From the IMG/VR virus record IMGVR_UViG_3300049740_002256, positions 1 through 28,745 of that record: DNA of 28,745 bases. One strand, 5' to 3'. The translations under genes and the position numbers were made by a program. The notes under the pieces are model-generated. The model saw nothing but the letters and a program-made list of their open reading frames with translations. It was not told the origin of the DNA and did no database searches. Below, one piece after another: positions 1-9,208 of this stretch (positions are counted from its first letter, which is position 1; every line of letters starts with the position of its first letter). Origin of the DNA: a virus.

Positions 1-392
1 AACTCATCTCCTAATACGTTGTGTGAGAACTGTTCTTGTAGTTCATAATAGGTTAAAGCTTTCTTTCCTTTACAAAATCTAAGTATTTCTAACTTTAGTG
101 TATCGTTTATCTCTCCCCTCGGTTTTTCTTGTAGTGCCAACTCGTTTGAATGAAACCAAAGTTGTACTGAAGCATTTGATGAACGATAATCCAACCACTT
201 AGATTCTTTTACTACTTTTCTTTTTCGTTTATAACCTTTTAATGGTGGTAATGTTCTATGTGAATATAGAGATTTTTTCCCAATATAATATTGACCAGTT
301 TCTCCATTGGTTATTTTGTATATGAATCCGATAGTACCTTCTGGCATATCTGATATCTCTGTTATACATTTTCCTTTATATGTCCATCCCAT
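1..392 (-). CDS. GIY-YIG-like phage protein (3' end outside window)
   Basis: The frame is open from an ATG at 392 to the window edge, giving 130 residues with no stop. Near the N-terminus it has GFIYKITN (residues 22-29) followed by YYIGKKS (35-41). This spacing resembles the GIY...YIG core of GIY-YIG nucleases and of a conserved T4-like phage protein family with the same N-terminal fold. The basic stretch around KGYKRKRK follows. The catalytic Arg and Glu of true GIY-YIG nucleases could not be placed with confidence, so nuclease activity is not claimed. The start overlaps the end of the upstream sulfotransferase gene by 17 nt in another frame, which suggests translational coupling. The gene is probably the last one read from the late promoter near 1165. 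Confidence 0.7.
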   Translation of the reverse strand, partial: MGWTYKGKCITEISDMPEGTIGFIYKITNGETGQYYIGKKSLYSHRTLPPLKGYKRKRKVVKESKWLDYRSSNASVQLWFHSNELALQEKPRGEINDTLKLEILRFCKGKKALTYYELQEQFSHNVLGDE

Positions 393-945
393 AGTTAAAA
401 ATCTTGAAATCATTATAATACCTCTCTCGTACCCAATCCTTCATCCACTCTTTTTCATAAAAAAATTTGTAATAATTTTCTTGTTTTAAATTTGGATGTT
501 TTTCGTAAATAGAATTCTTATTTAAATGAGGAATTTTTTTATTTATTTCTAGTTTATTAAATAATACAGAAGTATCATGTTGTAGTGTTTCATACTTTCC
601 GAGAAAAGATAATTGAACGTCTTTAGTTCCTGAATCTAAAAAGTAGTTTTGAGGAAGCATCCACAATTCATTTACGTTAGTAGTTTTTAAGAAATCTCCA
701 AAAGATATTTCTTCATTATACTTTCTCTTATTATGAAAGTAGGCCGAAACAGTTCTTGTAAAAGGATTCCTTACAAATGCAAATGTAAAGTAATCTTTTA
801 AATGAGAAATATACCTAATGGTTTCGTGGCTAACTAAATTTTTCGTGCTTGGGTACTGGTTAAGTACATAACTAATAGATGTGCCAGCTGTTTTAGGTAC
901 ATGAATAAATGCCCATTTATTTTGGTGATTTACAAGTAAAGACAA
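376..945 (-). CDS. Sulfotransferase family protein
   Basis: A 189-residue protein with both PAPS-binding signatures of sulfotransferases: PKTAGTS at residues 17-23 (5'-phosphosulfate loop) and RNPFTRTVSAYF at 59-70 (3'-phosphate binding). This fits the Sulfotransfer_2-type family, which moves sulfate from PAPS to a hydroxyl on a sugar or other small acceptor. The acceptor here is unknown. The only plausible start is TTG at 945: the frame is open further upstream but offers no ATG, and no clear Shine-Dalgarno precedes it. The gene follows a 60-residue ORF by 11 nt and overlaps the next gene, so it is probably expressed late with the structural genes. A second, divergent sulfotransferase-like gene lies at 25945-26505. 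Confidence 0.82.
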   Translation of the reverse strand: MSLLVNHQNKWAFIHVPKTAGTSISYVLNQYPSTKNLVSHETIRYISHLKDYFTFAFVRNPFTRTVSAYFHNKRKYNEEISFGDFLKTTNVNELWMLPQNYFLDSGTKDVQLSFLGKYETLQHDTSVLFNKLEINKKIPHLNKNSIYEKHPNLKQENYYKFFYEKEWMKDWVRERYYNDFKIFNYGMDI

Positions 946-956
946 GATGTTTCGTA

Positions 957-1139
957 TTAACGAGATACTGAATCTGAGTATTTTTTCTCGTTTAATTTTC
1001 CACCTCTAGCTTTAGCTAGATTTTCTTCATTTCTCAAATCTTTTCCACCATCAAGTTCGATAGGTGTTTTATCCTTATCTTTTCCTTGAGGATATTTTGC
1101 GAATTCTGATTTGTTGTATAGTTCTTCTATTGATGCCAT
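957..1139 (-). CDS. Small hydrophilic hypothetical protein
   Basis: A 60-residue, highly charged protein (Lys, Glu and Asp rich) with no cysteine and no membrane segment. Function not recognised. The ATG at 1139 is chosen over a longer in-frame start near 1193 because a strong AAAGGAG ribosome-binding site lies just upstream of it. The longer start would also run through the late promoter motif at 1161-1170 and the end of the preceding gene. The gene is first in its own transcript, directly downstream of that motif, so late expression, perhaps as a minor virion protein, is plausible but inferred. Confidence 0.7.
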   Translation of the reverse strand: MASIEELYNKSEFAKYPQGKDKDKTPIELDGGKDLRNEENLAKARGGKLNEKKYSDSVSR

Positions 1140-1160
1140 AATTAGTATCTCCTTTGTATT

Positions 1161-1170
1161 ATATAAATAT
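1161..1170 (-). promoter_or_regulatory. Candidate late promoter, copy 1
   Basis: The minus strand reads ATATTTATAT, preceded by T and followed by A, 21 nt before the ATG at 1139. It is one of six identical 10-mers, all intergenic and upstream of minus-strand genes. Alone among the six, this copy also has a TTG 19 nt upstream of TATATTTA. Confidence 0.6.
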
Positions 1171-1173
1171 AGA

Positions 1174-2310
1174 TTAAGTATCGAAACGAACAATAAAGTT
1201 CATATCATAGTCTGGTAAATTCTTTATTGGTGTTGGTAGTTTTGCAACTGCAACCATATCACCAGCATCATCATATAATCCAATAGTACTTATGTAAGTT
1301 GTTATATAAGAACCTGTTGGGTCAATTGATGCTGAATCATAGTAATCATTCCAAGACCCACTAACACTAGTATCATATGAGCCTGAAAAAAATGGTGTTC
1401 TTTTTATATCATCCACTAATTTAATTTTTCGTACACCTGCTGGAAAAGCATTTCTTCTTTTAGTGATTGGATGATTTATTACTTTTCCTACTTTTACATC
1501 AACTGCAGATGGATTTTGTGAATAATTAAATTCACCAGCTTTTGATGTAACTAATATTTCGTTTTCATATATGGTTTTAGTACTTCTAAAACTCATTTCA
1601 TATTGAGTCATCGAAGGTATATTGTTAAAAACAACAAGTCCATCTCCATAGAAAATATTTCCATATTTTTGTATATCAATTTGAATGCCATCAAAATCTA
1701 ACTCAACAGGAAATGTTATTTGACCGGTTTCCAAATTTATTTGAGTTACAACAACCGAATCGGTATCAGTACCAAATGTTAGAATAGCTATTCCTGTTTC
1801 TAAATCAATTGAAGTAATTGTTCCAACGAATACATCTCCTTCATTATCTGTTATTGTTATAGTAGAAAGTTCTAAATTAATATCAGTAATTCCATATAAC
1901 GGAACATTAGATACTATATTACTTTTTCCATCATCTGAATATATAACTCCAGTATCTTTATCAGTAAAGAGTAAACTTTGTTTTTTTATACCCTCACCAT
2001 ACTTTGATTGAGGTAAACTTACTATTTGTAATGAACCACTCTCTCTTCTTTCAGTAGCTATATTAGCAAAGTTATCTATTGAACCAAATATTGTAAATGG
2101 ATTTGCGTTTTGATTATAATATTTAGATTTTATGGATTTGAAGAGGGTATGTGTGTAAATACCATTCTGTGTATTAAATGAAGCTGTATCAAAAAATCCT
2201 GATTCGTCTGAAGCAGATATTATTGGATAACTATCATTATCTACCGTCCATTCCTTGTAAACCTGAAATGGTCTTTTTGTTACACTTGCTTTAGGTATAT
2301 TCTTTAACAT
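1174..2310 (-). CDS. Virion structural protein, paralog of the 2390-3619 product
   Basis: A 378-residue protein starting at the ATG at 2310, which has a GAGGAGAAA ribosome-binding site. A longer in-frame start at 2358 is rejected because it falls inside the terminator hairpin. The C-terminal part matches that of the neighbouring 2390-3619 protein in order. Both have a GLVV/GLVI-N segment, an EFN[YF]S.NP motif, and near the end a [TY].[IS]T[IV]GL[YF][ND]DA..M[IV]AVAK motif followed by a charged beta-like tail. The middle is rich in Ile, Thr and Asp and looks beta-structured. No enzyme motif is seen. A tail or baseplate-associated structural role is inferred from the paralogy and the late-operon position. 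Confidence 0.75.
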   Translation of the reverse strand: MLKNIPKASVTKRPFQVYKEWTVDNDSYPIISASDESGFFDTASFNTQNGIYTHTLFKSIKSKYYNQNANPFTIFGSIDNFANIATERRESGSLQIVSLPQSKYGEGIKKQSLLFTDKDTGVIYSDDGKSNIVSNVPLYGITDINLELSTITITDNEGDVFVGTITSIDLETGIAILTFGTDTDSVVVTQINLETGQITFPVELDFDGIQIDIQKYGNIFYGDGLVVFNNIPSMTQYEMSFRSTKTIYENEILVTSKAGEFNYSQNPSAVDVKVGKVINHPITKRRNAFPAGVRKIKLVDDIKRTPFFSGSYDTSVSGSWNDYYDSASIDPTGSYITTYISTIGLYDDAGDMVAVAKLPTPIKNLPDYDMNFIVRFDT

Positions 2311-2328
2311 ATATAGCTTTTCTCCTCT

Positions 2329-2338
2329 ATATAAATAT
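2329..2338 (-). promoter_or_regulatory. Candidate late promoter, copy 2
   Basis: The minus strand reads ATATTTATAT 18 nt before the ATG at 2310. It lies just downstream of the terminator at 2347-2368, so the gene at 1174-2310 appears to be re-initiated after upstream transcription stops. This is the only copy preceded by C instead of T. Confidence 0.6.
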
Positions 2339-2346
2339 GTGGAAAC

Positions 2347-2368
2347 AAAAAACCCCACCGAAGTGGGG
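2347..2368 (-). terminator. Rho-independent terminator
   Basis: Read on the minus strand: CCCCAC, loop TTCG, GTGGGG, then six T. The 6-bp GC-rich stem closed by a stable UUCG-type tetraloop followed by a U-run is a textbook intrinsic terminator. It lies 21 nt after the stop of the 2390-3619 gene and closes the main structural block. Confidence 0.92.
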
Positions 2369-2389
2369 CTGTTTATAGATTAAGTTCTA

Positions 2390-3619
2390 TTAGAAATCAA
2401 GTTTTACTTTGATTAAGATTTCCTTATCAAATGATTTAGCAACTGGTTGAGATGTTTTAGCCACTGCAATCATTTCGTTTGCATCGTTAAATAAACCAAC
2501 AGTTGTAATAAATGTTCTAGGGTCTTTTTCAAAAGAAGGTTCTGTAAAACTTCCATCTGTTAAATTTGAAAAAGTTGGATTGTTAGAGAAGTTAAATTCT
2601 CTATTTGTTGCTCTTATAAAGTAATGTGAAGTAGAAACATTTTCTGTTCTTCTTGCTTCAAAATCTCCACCACCTGCGATAGCATTATGTAGTAAGAATT
2701 GATTTTTACCTTCATAAGCAACACCACTATAAAGTGATGAACCATCAACAGATGCACTATTTGCTGATGTTCCTATTAAGTTATGAAGTGCTACAGGGTT
2801 AAGAATTACTAAACCTTGGTCAGGATAAAATAATCCAAATCCTTGTCCGTTTGAAGCAGTTAATGAGTTAACTGTTGCTTCTGATTCAGTTCCTAAGTTT
2901 AATGAACCACTACACACATTAAATACTCTACCAGCTTTACCAACTGTATCTGAGAATTTCTTTCCACTATCATCAATCAACGTAGAGATTCCATTAGAAC
3001 CACTAATCTTCAATGACCAGTTTCCTGCATCCATTTTCTCTTTGTATCTGGCACGTGATACATTGATTACATAGATATCATCGGAATCATGTGTTCCAGC
3101 TTCAGAAGATGAATAGAAAGTAAACTTAGAATCATCTTGGTCTAATAATATAGATTTATACTGAGCATATGTTGCTTTTGTTGCTAATGTAGAAGAATCT
3201 GAGTTAGAAAGTGATACAGAACCACTAGCCAATCTATGACCATATGAAACAGCATATTGTACAGCTGAAGTTGAATCAGTTGCTGGGTCTGTATTATATA
3301 CATTTAGGTAGTAGTTTGAACTAGCTGCTGTTGCCTGTGTAGATGATGTAAAGAAAGTTGATAAACTTCCAGTATCTCCACTCCACAATCCAGTAGTTAC
3401 AACTTCAACCTTACCTGTAATTTGGTCGAATTCTCCAAATCTTTTGTAGATGCCTCTGGCGATTCCTCCACCAGTTGCTCCTAACTTATCACCACCAGTT
3501 AAATACTGATTGATAATTTTTGCTAAATCTTCAGAAGCTATGTTACCAGTTGCACTAGATAAATAATTACCCAATTCGGTGGTTAAATTACTTCCTGCTT
3601 GTCCGTCTATTTGTGCCAT
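2390..3619 (-). CDS. Virion structural protein (tail/fibre-associated)
   Basis: A 409-residue protein rich in Ser, Thr, Asn and Gly, a composition usual for phage tail appendage proteins. The N-terminal region (about residues 1-60) starts MAQIDGQAGSN and is followed by a long beta-like body. The C-terminal third is paralogous to the 1174-2310 product, sharing the EFNFSNNP motif and the T[VI]GL[FY]NDA..MIAVAK motif about 30 residues from the end. The ATG at 3619 has an AGGAT-type ribosome-binding site and lies 20 nt after the preceding stop, so the two genes are co-transcribed. The terminator at 2347-2368 follows. No catalytic motif is visible; the exact virion location is unknown. Confidence 0.75.
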   Translation of the reverse strand: MAQIDGQAGSNLTTELGNYLSSATGNIASEDLAKIINQYLTGGDKLGATGGGIARGIYKRFGEFDQITGKVEVVTTGLWSGDTGSLSTFFTSSTQATAASSNYYLNVYNTDPATDSTSAVQYAVSYGHRLASGSVSLSNSDSSTLATKATYAQYKSILLDQDDSKFTFYSSSEAGTHDSDDIYVINVSRARYKEKMDAGNWSLKISGSNGISTLIDDSGKKFSDTVGKAGRVFNVCSGSLNLGTESEATVNSLTASNGQGFGLFYPDQGLVILNPVALHNLIGTSANSASVDGSSLYSGVAYEGKNQFLLHNAIAGGGDFEARRTENVSTSHYFIRATNREFNFSNNPTFSNLTDGSFTEPSFEKDPRTFITTVGLFNDANEMIAVAKTSQPVAKSFDKEILIKVKLDF

Positions 3620-3638
3620 TTTTTATTTATCCTATGTT

Positions 3639-4262
3639 TTATGTTGGTTGTATATAAGTTACTGTTACTGGAATAGTTTGTGAACCTCCTGTTTCGTTAC
3701 CATATACAGTTATCGTTGTTGAAATATTTGATGTAATTTGTGGATTTGGTATAAATACAAAATCTTGTCCTGTTTCAATAGCTGCAGTTGTTGTAATCTC
3801 TTCTCCTAAGAAAGATGGAACAGCTGCTCTTCTAGCTCCTCTACCTACAATAGTACCTGCATTCTTATTAGAAAGAATAATAGTATATCCAGACCTTAAA
3901 TTACCACTTGGTGAAGTAGTTGGTGATAACTGTACTTTACCTGAGTTTTGGTTTACACTTATTGAAGGGATACCAAACTCTACTTTAGGAATTCTTGTAG
4001 TATTCTTTGGTAAAGTTACCAATTTATATCTCAATACTTGAGTTTCATCTGGTGAAGCTTCAGTAATTGGAATAGCTTTGATAGCGGCATCATAATATGC
4101 ACTTCCTTTTGGATGTGCTGGTTCGTAAAGGGTATAATCTATTTCATCATCACCCAAAGCGAACTTTGTGATGTTTAAACCATCACCAGCTGCTAACTTC
4201 TCTCTACCCTTCTTTGTAAGAATTGCATCTACTGTGATTTCTGTGTTATCTAAATAAGCCAT
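3639..4262 (-). CDS. Conserved phage virion protein
   Basis: A 207-residue protein. Its N-terminus reads MAYLDNTEITVDAILTKKGR, then a LAAGDGLNITKFALGDDEIDY-like stretch (written in part). This 'diverse LTKKGRE.LA.G.....FALGDDEIDY' type of N-terminus is familiar from structural proteins of T4-like marine phages, recalled and not searched. The rest is Thr, Ser and Pro rich and beta-like. The ATG at 4262 has an AAGGAA ribosome-binding site and is the first gene after the late promoter motif at 4293-4302. It probably shares a transcript with 2390-3619. A baseplate or tail role is inferred from position only. Confidence 0.72.
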   Translation of the reverse strand: MAYLDNTEITVDAILTKKGREKLAAGDGLNITKFALGDDEIDYTLYEPAHPKGSAYYDAAIKAIPITEASPDETQVLRYKLVTLPKNTTRIPKVEFGIPSISVNQNSGKVQLSPTTSPSGNLRSGYTIILSNKNAGTIVGRGARRAAVPSFLGEEITTTAAIETGQDFVFIPNPQITSNISTTITVYGNETGGSQTIPVTVTYIQPT

Positions 4263-4292
4263 AATTTAAATTCCTTGTTAATGTTATTCAAT

Positions 4293-4302
4293 ATATAAAT
4301 AT
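4293..4302 (-). promoter_or_regulatory. Candidate late promoter, copy 3
   Basis: The minus strand reads ATATTTATAT 30 nt before the ATG at 4262, in the 82-bp gap after the giant tail gene. No TTG is found at the -33 position. Confidence 0.6.
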
Positions 4303-4344
4303 AAGCATTTCGTAAAATTAAATAATTAAATCAATTTTATAAAA

Positions 4345-7300
4345 TTAATCAACCTCCAATATAGGTTCTCCACTACCTCTTCCTGTATCAGAAACTCTAA
4401 GAGTATTCGGATTAGTACTAAATGTTTGAATAGGTGATGTTCCATCTAAAGTAGTTGATGCTGTTTGTTTTGAGCCTTTAAAGAACGAATTCTCCATACC
4501 ACTTGTCAAATCCCCAGTGTTTCTATAATGTGATGGGAAGTATCCATTTAGTGGAGTAGCTGAAACTATATTAGTTCCACTTGGTGCTGATGTTTCATTT
4601 CCATCTGAACCAGTGAATGGTAATATAGTAACTTTGTTTTTATAAAAAGTTTGAGATACAAATTCTCTTCCTCTTGAAGAATCATTTGAATCTATATTTT
4701 GAGGTATATCTTGTGTATAAGATTCCTTTACTAAAAATACTTTTACTCTTTCTTGTACTATGTTATTATTTTTATCCAACTTAGTTCGTACAGAATTACC
4801 ATTATCTGCATACAAACCAACTCCCATTATAGAAATAGAATCAGGGTCACTTCCTACTTGTTCAAAAGCACCTGCTTTATATGAACCTTCTAAGGCTCCT
4901 GTAAATTCACAATCAATAGAAAGTTCTAATCCAGAAGCTTCACCAATTAAATTTAATTTAGTATCGGTATCAATTCTACCTACATATCCAATATTACTAC
5001 CTATTAGTTGTGTACTTTCTTGATTATCTATATTAGCTTCAAATCTTGCACTTTCACCAGTTAGTATAGTATCATTGGATGCTGTTAAGATTCCAAGATA
5101 TTGGTCATTAGTTGAGTTTACTCCCAACTCAACATTTATTTTAGATTCATAATCTTTCTTAAATGCAGTTGATGGTTTCCATTTTGTTTTACTTCTTTCC
5201 AACATATGTGGTTGGATTAACAATCCACTTGAAACTTTAGCTCTTGCTGGAACTAATGATTCTAATACATCAAATAATGATTTATCAATATATCTTACAA
5301 GTTGAATGTATTCGTAAATATTTAAAGAATATCTATCAAAATAATAATTTCTTAAAGTTTTTAGTTCACCATATTCATCAGAAAACTCATCAGATGGGTC
5401 ACCTATATAATTATCAACATTAAACCCACCAAGAGATTTTATTATATCCATGTTAATCTCTTTAACAGGTGAGAAAAACAATCCTAGTTTATCAGAATCA
5501 AGAGGAGCATTATCAAATGATTTTTTAGTTGCTCTAGTTCTATATGATAATTCAGTTATTTTTTCTTGGGTTTCAAATCGTATTTTATTACCCAATCCAT
5601 TACCAGTAGATGGTACATCTGCAGTTACAGTTCTATCATACGATGTGTAATTATATGGATATGAAATAATAGATTCAAAATTTGTTGCTTCTGAACCTGT
5701 ACAATATGTTGTTATCAATGCAACATTTTTAATATCAGTATCAAGTCCTCTGTTCTTAGGATATTCGAAATCATGTCTTAAAATCAAATCAGTAGTTGAT
5801 GCTGATATATGATTACCATCTATAGCATCAGGTAATAAAGTGTGATTATCTATTCTTGATTCAGATAAAGGAGTTCTCCATAATCGAACTTCATCAATTG
5901 ATGCTGTTAAAGTACTTCCACCAATTTTTAATTCACTACCACTAGTCCATCCACTTATACCAGGAACAATTAAACTTGAACTTACATTTGTTCGTAATCT
6001 TTCATTAAATCCTTCTTTAGCATAAACAGTAAATACATCATTTCCACCAGTAGATTCTTTTTGAACAACTATCTGAGAATATTCTTCATTATAGAAAGAG
6101 CCACTATCAGTTGATGATGTGTATAAATTTCCACTACCACTTACTCTAAGTTCAACATAAGCAAGAGAGCCAGTATCTTTGATTAAATGAAGTGACCACT
6201 CAGAACCACTAATAAGTTCTTGGTCTTGTCTTTGGTCTGTATTTACTCTTAATTCAATACAATTTGGATAATCTGTACTATGTGTATTTGAAAATTGTTT
6301 CCATGGTACATCAATCGATGAAGAACCACTTATGTTTATAGATGCCGTTCTATCTTCAAATGTAAATTTAGTTGTACCACTTTGTGTTGGGTCTTTAGGA
6401 CCACCAAATTCCATTACAGTTAATAATGAAGCAGGAATACCATAACAACTTAATGCTGCTGATATTGCTCTTTTTGTACCTTTATGTTTATTTAGATATG
6501 GTAAGTTATTTAATAATCTCCTCCAAACTTCATTCTGTCTATCTTTACCACTCATTGATGATACCTCAGTACCATCCGAATGTTTACCAAATGCATATTC
6601 CCAAAGGAATTGAGATTTAACTCCCATATCAGCATTCCAACCAAGAGATTCCAACATATGATAAACTAAATCATTTGCAATACCAATATCTTTTCTGTGT
6701 TCAAGTTTTTTAGTTTTTTCTAAACCTCTAATATGAGCCCAAATAGTATCAAAGTGTTGACCTACCATATCAAAGAATAAAATAAACTCAGAATTACTTA
6801 CATCATCCATTACATGAGCTGGTAAGTTTGATGATAAACGTGAGGTATTGTTTGAGTCAAATTCTTGAGCAGAATAAACAATTCCATTGAACCATTGAGT
6901 TACAGTAGAATCAGTTGAAGATGATAATTCATTCAACCCAGCACCTGGATAAGTATCTCCACTTAAAGATGATGAAGTATATAAGAATTTTTCAAATGCA
7001 TCAAAACCATTTTTAACTTCAGTACTTTTTAGTAATTGTTTATTAGCCTCATTTAATACAGAAACAGAACCAGTCCATTCGGTTGTTCCACTTCCAGATG
7101 TTAATAAAGTATATTTGTTATCATAAGCTTCTACAAGTTGTACTTTATAGAAAAAGTTTCTAACTCTTTCTTCAGCTGATGAATGTCTAATAAATTCTGG
7201 CCAATTATATTCGGTTATACCTGATTTCTCAAGATATCCACCCGTACCACTTTCTTTAACAACAGATGATTGAGTTATAAACTCTATATCTAAGTTATTT

Positions 7301-9183
7301 AAAGATAGATTACTTGCTGATACAAATTCGTTGATAATATCAGTAGAGGTAGCTGAACCACTTGATACCAAATCATCTAATATTTGATACCCAATATCAT
7401 CATTTACTTCTAAATCAAAATTTGGTAATAGAGGAGTACATGCATTGATAACATCATCAACAATAACGATTTGGTCAATTAATGGTACAGATTGTAGTTT
7501 AGAAATCCAAACCTTATCGTTTGGTGATAATGTTCTTGGAAGAGGTTCGTATAATTTTAATACGATAGATTTTTCAACATTTTTTCTAATTCTTCTATTT
7601 GTTTCGCTATCAATAAATTCATCAGATAAAGTGGTATCATCAATACCCCATGTACCTATAAGTTTATTATCAGCATCACCAAGATGTAAGTAGTGAGTTA
7701 GGAATGGTGAAGTAAATTCATCAAATCCTCTTCTATCCAATTGTTTTGCAAATACTTTTCTAACATCACTTATAACGTTAGCTCTTCTTAATTTTAAATC
7801 TCCCTTATCAAACGTAATTGTAATTCGTTCTTTTTTACCATCAGTTACAACATCACCTTCTGTATTGTAAGGTACAAGTATAAGTTTTAAAGCTGTTATA
7901 TCTCTATTCTCATCTAAGTTGCCACGAGATTTTTTAATAATATCTCTAACATTAAATTGAGCACTACCAGCATTTGAATATTTTCCTAAGTATGTTTCAT
8001 TACTTACCTTACCAGCATATATGTAAACATAGTTTGTGTTGATAGATTGCCAAGATATATTAAAGGGTACATTGAATCCTGTAAAATCTTTCCCTTTAAT
8101 ATTCTGAGGATAGTTGATATGTGTGATATCTGGACCAGGTATGTATGCTTTACTATTAACAGTAATAACAACCTTTTCTAAATCACCACTTCCACCTCTC
8201 TTAGAAACTGGTTGGAAATAAGCAGTGTATTGTCCTAATCCTGCATCAAAATCTTGTTGAGTCAAAGTTACAGTACCACTAGTTGGCAATGTTCTTTTTG
8301 TTTTACCTAAACTATATACAACAGAATCCGAGTATCTTGATGTGTAGTTTAATTTTATTGGTTGAGGGTTTGATATATTAAATACAGCTGAATCAATATC
8401 TACTTTTAATGTAGGAGTGGTAGCCTCTATTTTAATTTCATTCTTTTCAGCAACTACTACAATATCATTTTGACCTGGTAATAAATCAAATCTATTATTT
8501 GTTCCTTTTTTTCTATTAGTTCCTGCAGTTGATTTTAAATCATAGACAACCTCATATGTAAAATCATTTACATTACCTTTACCAAAAAACTCTATATAAG
8601 GTGTTGGGTCTGTTTCTTGTTTATCTAATTCAAAAACTACAATATCATCATCATCTAGTACAAATCCTGTTTGTCCAAAGTTAGTTCTCCAAGCTATAGA
8701 ATTATCACTAGGTACATCACCAATTATTCTTACTTTATAAAATTCAGGTGGTTCGGGGTCTTCTACTGCAATATCTTCTAAATTAAAACCTAAATTAAAT
8801 GATATTAATTTTGTTTGTATTGCACTTAAGTCTGATAACGTTCTGTTACCTCGTTTTGAAAGATTATCCGATGGACTTTCTACCCACTTACCATCAACCT
8901 TTCGTTCTATCTTAAGGTCATAATACTTGGTAGTTAAATTTCCAATTGGAGCAATTAAATCTTTGGTAGGTTTTATATCACCTTTAGTTCCACCAAAAGG
9001 TGGTATTGGACTTTCTCCAAGTGATGGTTTACGGATTGGTATAAAATCACTCCTACCGCCACCGCCACCTCTAGGATTCCTACTAGGCAAGAATCTCCCG
9101 TCTTCAGCGAAATCATCTTGGAATCTTCCATCGTTATCACCGAACTCATCAAAAAATAAATCATCTGGTCTTCTTCTTGCCAT
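4345..9183 (-). CDS. Giant tail/baseplate protein with LamG-like domain
   Basis: A 1612-residue protein and the largest product in the window. It starts MARRRPDD, with an Asp/Phe-rich segment and a five-Gly linker near residues 38-45. Residues about 80-480 look like stacked beta-sandwich domains. Around 880-925 is a stretch with WRRLLNNLPYL, then KGTKRAI and a CYGIP motif, a pattern seen in tail proteins of the P2 gpI / phage tail-I type. Residues about 945-1145 resemble a concanavalin A/LamG-type lectin fold, ending with the typical IDEVRLWRTPLSE segment. The C-terminal 450 residues include LVPARAKVSSG and a Ser/Thr-rich tail. A structural and carbohydrate-contacting role at the tail tip is inferred. 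The start ATG at 9183 lies 25 nt after the preceding gene. Confidence 0.8.
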   Translation of the reverse strand: MARRRPDDLFFDEFGDNDGRFQDDFAEDGRFLPSRNPRGGGGGRSDFIPIRKPSLGESPIPPFGGTKGDIKPTKDLIAPIGNLTTKYYDLKIERKVDGKWVESPSDNLSKRGNRTLSDLSAIQTKLISFNLGFNLEDIAVEDPEPPEFYKVRIIGDVPSDNSIAWRTNFGQTGFVLDDDDIVVFELDKQETDPTPYIEFFGKGNVNDFTYEVVYDLKSTAGTNRKKGTNNRFDLLPGQNDIVVVAEKNEIKIEATTPTLKVDIDSAVFNISNPQPIKLNYTSRYSDSVVYSLGKTKRTLPTSGTVTLTQQDFDAGLGQYTAYFQPVSKRGGSGDLEKVVITVNSKAYIPGPDITHINYPQNIKGKDFTGFNVPFNISWQSINTNYVYIYAGKVSNETYLGKYSNAGSAQFNVRDIIKKSRGNLDENRDITALKLILVPYNTEGDVVTDGKKERITITFDKGDLKLRRANVISDVRKVFAKQLDRRGFDEFTSPFLTHYLHLGDADNKLIGTWGIDDTTLSDEFIDSETNRRIRKNVEKSIVLKLYEPLPRTLSPNDKVWISKLQSVPLIDQIVIVDDVINACTPLLPNFDLEVNDDIGYQILDDLVSSGSATSTDIINEFVSASNLSLNNLDIEFITQSSVVKESGTGGYLEKSGITEYNWPEFIRHSSAEERVRNFFYKVQLVEAYDNKYTLLTSGSGTTEWTGSVSVLNEANKQLLKSTEVKNGFDAFEKFLYTSSSLSGDTYPGAGLNELSSSTDSTVTQWFNGIVYSAQEFDSNNTSRLSSNLPAHVMDDVSNSEFILFFDMVGQHFDTIWAHIRGLEKTKKLEHRKDIGIANDLVYHMLESLGWNADMGVKSQFLWEYAFGKHSDGTEVSSMSGKDRQNEVWRRLLNNLPYLNKHKGTKRAISAALSCYGIPASLLTVMEFGGPKDPTQSGTTKFTFEDRTASINISGSSSIDVPWKQFSNTHSTDYPNCIELRVNTDQRQDQELISGSEWSLHLIKDTGSLAYVELRVSGSGNLYTSSTDSGSFYNEEYSQIVVQKESTGGNDVFTVYAKEGFNERLRTNVSSSLIVPGISGWTSGSELKIGGSTLTASIDEVRLWRTPLSESRIDNHTLLPDAIDGNHISASTTDLILRHDFEYPKNRGLDTDIKNVALITTYCTGSEATNFESIISYPYNYTSYDRTVTADVPSTGNGLGNKIRFETQEKITELSYRTRATKKSFDNAPLDSDKLGLFFSPVKEINMDIIKSLGGFNVDNYIGDPSDEFSDEYGELKTLRNYYFDRYSLNIYEYIQLVRYIDKSLFDVLESLVPARAKVSSGLLIQPHMLERSKTKWKPSTAFKKDYESKINVELGVNSTNDQYLGILTASNDTILTGESARFEANIDNQESTQLIGSNIGYVGRIDTDTKLNLIGEASGLELSIDCEFTGALEGSYKAGAFEQVGSDPDSISIMGVGLYADNGNSVRTKLDKNNNIVQERVKVFLVKESYTQDIPQNIDSNDSSRGREFVSQTFYKNKVTILPFTGSDGNETSAPSGTNIVSATPLNGYFPSHYRNTGDLTSGMENSFFKGSKQTASTTLDGTSPIQTFSTNPNTLRVSDTGRGSGEPILEVD

Positions 9184-9208
9184 TTATATTATCCTAGTTT
9201 AACTCTTA

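Noticed and set aside
1140-1193. N-terminal extension of the 957 gene
   Set aside because: It would overlap the promoter motif and the preceding gene; ATG 1139 has AAAGGAG.
2311-2358. N-terminal extension of the 1174 gene to an ATG at 2358
   Set aside because: The extension would begin inside the terminator hairpin; ATG 2310 has a strong GAGGAGAAA site.
4333-4346. AATTTTATAAAATT palindrome after the giant gene as a terminator
   Set aside because: It is all A-T, overlaps the stop codon and has no T-run after it.
8973-9164. Second minus-strand frame within the start of the giant gene
   Set aside because: It lies inside the N-terminal coding region of the giant protein in another frame, without its own ribosome-binding site.
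4760-9202. Several plus-strand open frames of 60-91 codons inside the giant tail gene
   Set aside because: They lie entirely opposite a long, well-supported minus-strand gene, lack ribosome-binding sites and show shadow composition.
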